Below are positions 23,287 through 25,844 of a stretch of 25,844 nucleotides of DNA, one piece after another. A program made the position numbers and the translations under genes. Numbering within the stretch: position 1 is the stretch's first letter; each line of letters opens with the position of its first letter. The notes under the pieces are model-generated. The model searched no databases. It was not told where the DNA came from and saw only the letters and a program-made list of their open reading frames with translations. Source of the DNA: Myxococcota bacterium (GTDB taxonomy: Bacteria; Myxococcota_A; Polyangia; HGW-17); NCBI GenBank assembly GCA_018821745.1, contig JAHJLU010000284.1, forward strand, positions 1 to 25,844, read 5' to 3'.

Positions 23287-23298
23287 CGGGGTAATCAC

Positions 23299-24543
23299 AT
23301 GAGAGATTTCCGCACTATTCCTCTTTGGAAAGACGTGACTGACGAGCAATGGAATGACTGGAAGTGGCAGCTCAAGCACTCCATCAAGACGGTGGAGCAG
23401 CTCCAGGAGGTGATCCCCCTCTCGCTGCAGGAAGAGCGGGAGATCCGCGGCACGCTCACCACCTTCAACATGGCCATCACTCCCTACTACGCGAACCTCA
23501 TCGATCCAGCCAACCCCACGGACCCCGTGCGGATGCAGTCGGTTCCATCCCTTCGGGAGACGGAGATCAACATCGGGGATCTCCTGGACCCCCTCGATGA
23601 AGATGTGGACTCCCCCGTCGAAGGGCTGACTCACCGCTACCCCGACCGTGTGCTCATGCTCATCACCACAGTGTGTTCCATGTACTGCCGGCATTGCACG
23701 CGCCGCCGCATGGTGGGCGAGGTCGACAAACACATCGACAAGAAGGTGCTGGCCAAGCAACTGGAGTACATCGCGTCCCAGCCCGCCGTCCGCGACGTGC
23801 TCATCTCCGGCGGTGATGCGCTCATGTTCTCCAACGAGCGCCTCGAAGAGGTCATCAGCCAGGTGCGGGCCATCCCCCACGTGGAGATTATCCGGCTCGC
23901 GACCCGTATGCCCGTTGTGTGCCCCCAGCGTATCGACGAAGGGCTCACGGAGATGATCAAGAAATATCATCCTATTTATGTGAACACCCATTTCAACCAT
24001 CCCAACGAGATCACACCCGATTCCAAGGCTGCCTGTGAACGTCTGGCCAACGCCGGGGTCCCCCTGGGGAACCAGACCGTGCTCCTGCGCGGCGTCAATG
24101 ACTGTCCCCACGTCATGAAGAAGCTCATGCACCAGCTCCTCCAGATCCGGGTAAAACCTTACTATATCTACCAGTGCGACCTCTCCCGGGGCATCTCCCA
24201 CTTCAGGACCTCCCTGGGCAAAGGGATCGAGATCATTGAATCCCTGCGGGGCCACACCACGGGAATGGCCGTCCCCTCCTTTGTGGTGGACGCTCCCGGC
24301 GGTGGCGGCAAAATCCCCGTGGGTCCCAACTACCTGCTGGCCCGGTCGGACCACCTCACCATCCTGAGAAACTACGAAGGCGTCATCACGGTCTACAACG
24401 ACAAGACCTCCGGAGAATCCGTGTGCGGCAAGGACGATGCCTGCACCGACGATCGCTACCTGATCAAAAAGGGAGTCGCCCGCATCTTTACCCACCCCGA
24501 AGAGATCATTGAGCCCTCCCATAAACCCAGAATCCTTAAATAG
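23299..24543 (+). CDS. kamA: lysine 2,3-aminomutase
   Basis: This radical SAM enzyme with PLP converts L-lysine to L-beta-lysine (3,6-diaminohexanoate). The iron-sulphur motif CSMYCRHC (C126, C130, C133) is intact. By comparison with the clostridial enzyme, D294 and D331 are the lysine-binding aspartates and K338 in GGGGK is the PLP lysine; all are present. The conserved DPANPTDPVRMQ (69-80) supports the clostridial-type LAM family rather than EpmB or the glutamate mutases. The 414-residue length is typical. It follows kdd by 12 bp. The pairing with kdd argues for lysine fermentation rather than acetyl-beta-lysine osmolyte synthesis, for which an ablB acetyltransferase would be expected next to it. 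Confidence 0.95.
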   Translation: MRDFRTIPLWKDVTDEQWNDWKWQLKHSIKTVEQLQEVIPLSLQEEREIRGTLTTFNMAITPYYANLIDPANPTDPVRMQSVPSLRETEINIGDLLDPLDEDVDSPVEGLTHRYPDRVLMLITTVCSMYCRHCTRRRMVGEVDKHIDKKVLAKQLEYIASQPAVRDVLISGGDALMFSNERLEEVISQVRAIPHVEIIRLATRMPVVCPQRIDEGLTEMIKKYHPIYVNTHFNHPNEITPDSKAACERLANAGVPLGNQTVLLRGVNDCPHVMKKLMHQLLQIRVKPYYIYQCDLSRGISHFRTSLGKGIEIIESLRGHTTGMAVPSFVVDAPGGGGKIPVGPNYLLARSDHLTILRNYEGVITVYNDKTSGESVCGKDDACTDDRYLIKKGVARIFTHPEEIIEPSHKPRILK

Positions 24544-24544
24544 T

Positions 24545-25000
24545 ATGCGCCTTTTCATCATTCTGCACGCATCGGCCCTCCTTATGCTCCTTATGGGGTG
24601 TGAAGACAAACCTTCCTCCCGCGTCTCCCCGGACAAGCCCCGCCACCCGGCGTCCATGAAAAAACATATGGCACCTGGGATGCACCCCTCGCACCTTGAC
24701 AAGAAACCCCTCATCTTTCCCAAAACCCTGTGTGGAAATATTGTCCGCAGGATAATGGAGTGCGAGAAGGAGCGGATCAACGCAAAATATGCCGTAAAAC
24801 CCAAACTCGCGCAGGCGAAGTCCTATTCCATTGATTTGAAATTCAAGACAAAACTCAATAAATACCTGGAGCATTGCGAGAAAACCGCACAGGGCCTCGC
24901 CGAGGCCAATGTGGAGAAGTGTCTGGCCCTCTCCTGTCCGCTCATGGACAACTGCATGAAAAGTTTGCCCGGTATCAAAAAAAAATCTGGTAAAAAGTAA
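24545..25000 (+). CDS. small Cys-containing lipoprotein, unknown function
   Basis: This 151-residue protein starts one base after the kamA stop codon and has a lipoprotein signal ending LLMGC (Cys18). The mature part is lysine-rich with six further cysteines in helical segments (for example IMECEKE, LEHCEKT, CLALSCPLMDNC), which suggests a disulphide-stabilised helical fold. The initiator ATG at 24545 lacks a clear ribosome site, so translation may be coupled to kamA. No family is recognised. Position after kamA does not prove a link to lysine metabolism. Confidence 0.75.
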   Translation: MRLFIILHASALLMLLMGCEDKPSSRVSPDKPRHPASMKKHMAPGMHPSHLDKKPLIFPKTLCGNIVRRIMECEKERINAKYAVKPKLAQAKSYSIDLKFKTKLNKYLEHCEKTAQGLAEANVEKCLALSCPLMDNCMKSLPGIKKKSGKK

Positions 25001-25039
25001 AAATTACCACTAGAGAATCAGTGAAAGGGAGGAGACAGC

Positions 25040-25528
25040 ATGAACAAGGAAGAGATTAACCAAGACGAACTCGTGATCCACGGGGAGGATCCGTCCACAG
25101 AAGGAAAGATTATGGTGGAGGACAATGTTTACATCATTGTCACCCAGGCCTTCTGTCCCAAAGGACACAATCTCGTGGGTGTGGGCAAACACCTGTTCGA
25201 CGGCTATCCCGGAATCTGCGTCAGCGTGACCGACGGGAAAAAATCCGGACTGCTCGAACTGAGCCCCTTCCATGGTGATCCCACCAAGGTTGGCATCAGT
25301 TTCGACGACGGCCAGGTGGTAAAGGTCACCTGCCCTACCTGCGGCATAGAGTTTGAGTCCATCGGGAAGTGCACCTGTGTAACGGGCAACCTGCGAAAAA
25401 TCTACCTCTCAAAGAAACTCACCGAAGCATACATGATAGCGCTCTGTGATACCTGGGGATGTTACCTCTCCAGGGTCATCGACGATAACGAACTCTTCTC
25501 CGAGTTCACTGACTCTTCCTGGGATTAG
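25040..25528 (+). CDS. Cys-containing hypothetical protein, probably metal-binding
   Basis: This 162-residue protein lacks a signal peptide. It has a CPKGH turn (C39, H43), a zinc-knuckle-like CPTCG (C98, C101), CTC (111-113) and two more cysteines near the end (C136, C141). The N-terminal part is acidic. The ITQAFCP.GHNLVG-like opening recurs in conserved proteins of anaerobes that have no assigned function. GGGAGGAG upstream supports the ATG at 25040. A new promoter starts right after its stop codon, so the next gene is independent. Confidence 0.75.
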   Translation: MNKEEINQDELVIHGEDPSTEGKIMVEDNVYIIVTQAFCPKGHNLVGVGKHLFDGYPGICVSVTDGKKSGLLELSPFHGDPTKVGISFDDGQVVKVTCPTCGIEFESIGKCTCVTGNLRKIYLSKKLTEAYMIALCDTWGCYLSRVIDDNELFSEFTDSSWD

Positions 25529-25537
25529 TGCTATACT
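25509..25537 (+). promoter_or_regulatory. promoter of the exported-protein gene at 25595
   Basis: CTGACT (25509-25514), a 17-bp spacer and extended -10 TGC-TATACT (25532-25537) form a good promoter overlapping the end of the preceding gene. The start would be near 25544. A hairpin GGGAGT/ACTCCC (25547-25563) lies at the very 5' end of this transcript and may stabilise it. Confidence 0.6.
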
Positions 25538-25594
25538 GTTCAAACAGGGAGTATCAGACTCCCCCTCGATTAACAATATGGGAGCTTTAGGGAA

Positions 25595-25844
25595 ATGAAA
25601 ACAATTACATCACTTATTTTTATCACCCTCCTTTCACTGCCCCTTGGTGCCTTCGCCCAGAACGCCTTCCTCCCCGATGAGAGCCCGGCGAAGGCAGCGC
25701 CCCCCCAGGCCGATGTCCTCTTTTACAACGCCGCCGCCTACACCGCCGAGTCCAGACCCGCAAAGCAGTACGGCATTGGCGTTGAGGTCAACACCAACTA
25801 CGTCCCCGCCTGGTTCCTCCACATCGCCATGCGCGGCTCCCACG
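25595..25844 (+). CDS. exported protein, N-terminal part (cut by window edge)
   Basis: The first 83 residues are present. They show a classical signal peptide, with a hydrophobic core (LIFITLLSLPLG) and a predicted cleavage after AFA, then an alternating-residue stretch (YGIGVEVNTNYVPAWFLHIA) like the first strands of an outer-membrane beta-barrel. The rest lies beyond the window, so the family cannot be named. TTTAGGG precedes the ATG at 25595, and a good promoter lies about 60 bases upstream. Confidence 0.72.
   Translation, partial: MKTITSLIFITLLSLPLGAFAQNAFLPDESPAKAAPPQADVLFYNAAAYTAESRPAKQYGIGVEVNTNYVPAWFLHIAMRGSH

Noticed and set aside
22597..24804. 735-codon minus-strand frame opposite kdd and kamA
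   Set aside because: It is opposite two clear enzymes with intact active sites and has no motif of its own. It is a GC-rich shadow.

Overview
The window looks like chromosomal DNA of a Gram-negative, probably anaerobic or facultative bacterium of the Myxococcota/Bradymonadota (former Deltaproteobacteria) type. The evidence is indirect: many lipoproteins with Asp/Asn-rich linkers, a Cys-rich 'MXAN_6577-like' plus vWA lipoprotein, a parallel beta-helix lipoprotein, zinc-ribbon membrane proteins, and a lysine-fermentation gene pair. Most genes use strong AAGGAG-type ribosome binding sites. No rRNA, tRNA or CRISPR array was recognised.

Region 1 (1-4330) is an integron. It holds an internally deleted integron integrase (minus strand, 2996-3595), a candidate attI (2816-2995), and at least two complete gene cassettes plus the start of a third, all reading on the minus strand. 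Cassette 1 encodes a small Cys-rich zinc-binding-type protein and ends in a clear attC. Cassette 2 encodes an unusual fusion of an ABC/AAA-type ATPase with a SAM-dependent methyltransferase. Cassette 3 encodes a separate methyltransferase that runs off the left edge. The integrase points the same way as the cassettes, opposite to the usual arrangement, and has lost the middle of the protein, so it should be inactive. On its 5' side lies an array of 21-bp units organised into 63-bp repeats.

Region 2 (4580-10610, all minus) carries a helical hypothetical protein with palindromes in its promoter, a 20-bp x 7 tandem repeat grown from a dispersed 'VIPAQAGIQ'-type repeat, two GNAT acetyltransferases, a zinc-ribbon/TM/Cys-rich protein, a QTMAN-like tRNA-queuosine mannosyltransferase homologue, and an Ogt/MGMT DNA repair protein.

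Region 3 (10730-15850) has a two-zinc-finger TFIIB-type protein, a lipoprotein, a lipoprotein serpin, a hairpin-rich 600-bp intergenic region between direct repeats, a STAS-like protein and a metallophosphoesterase-like protein.

Region 4 (16016-21534) is mainly surface lipoproteins (Cys-rich/vWA, beta-helix, two of unknown function), then a PP2C phosphatase.

Region 5 (21865-25844, all plus) has infA (IF-1), then kdd and kamA, 12 bp apart. These encode the third and first steps of lysine fermentation through 3,5-diaminohexanoate. A small lipoprotein, a Cys-containing hypothetical protein and the start of an exported protein follow.
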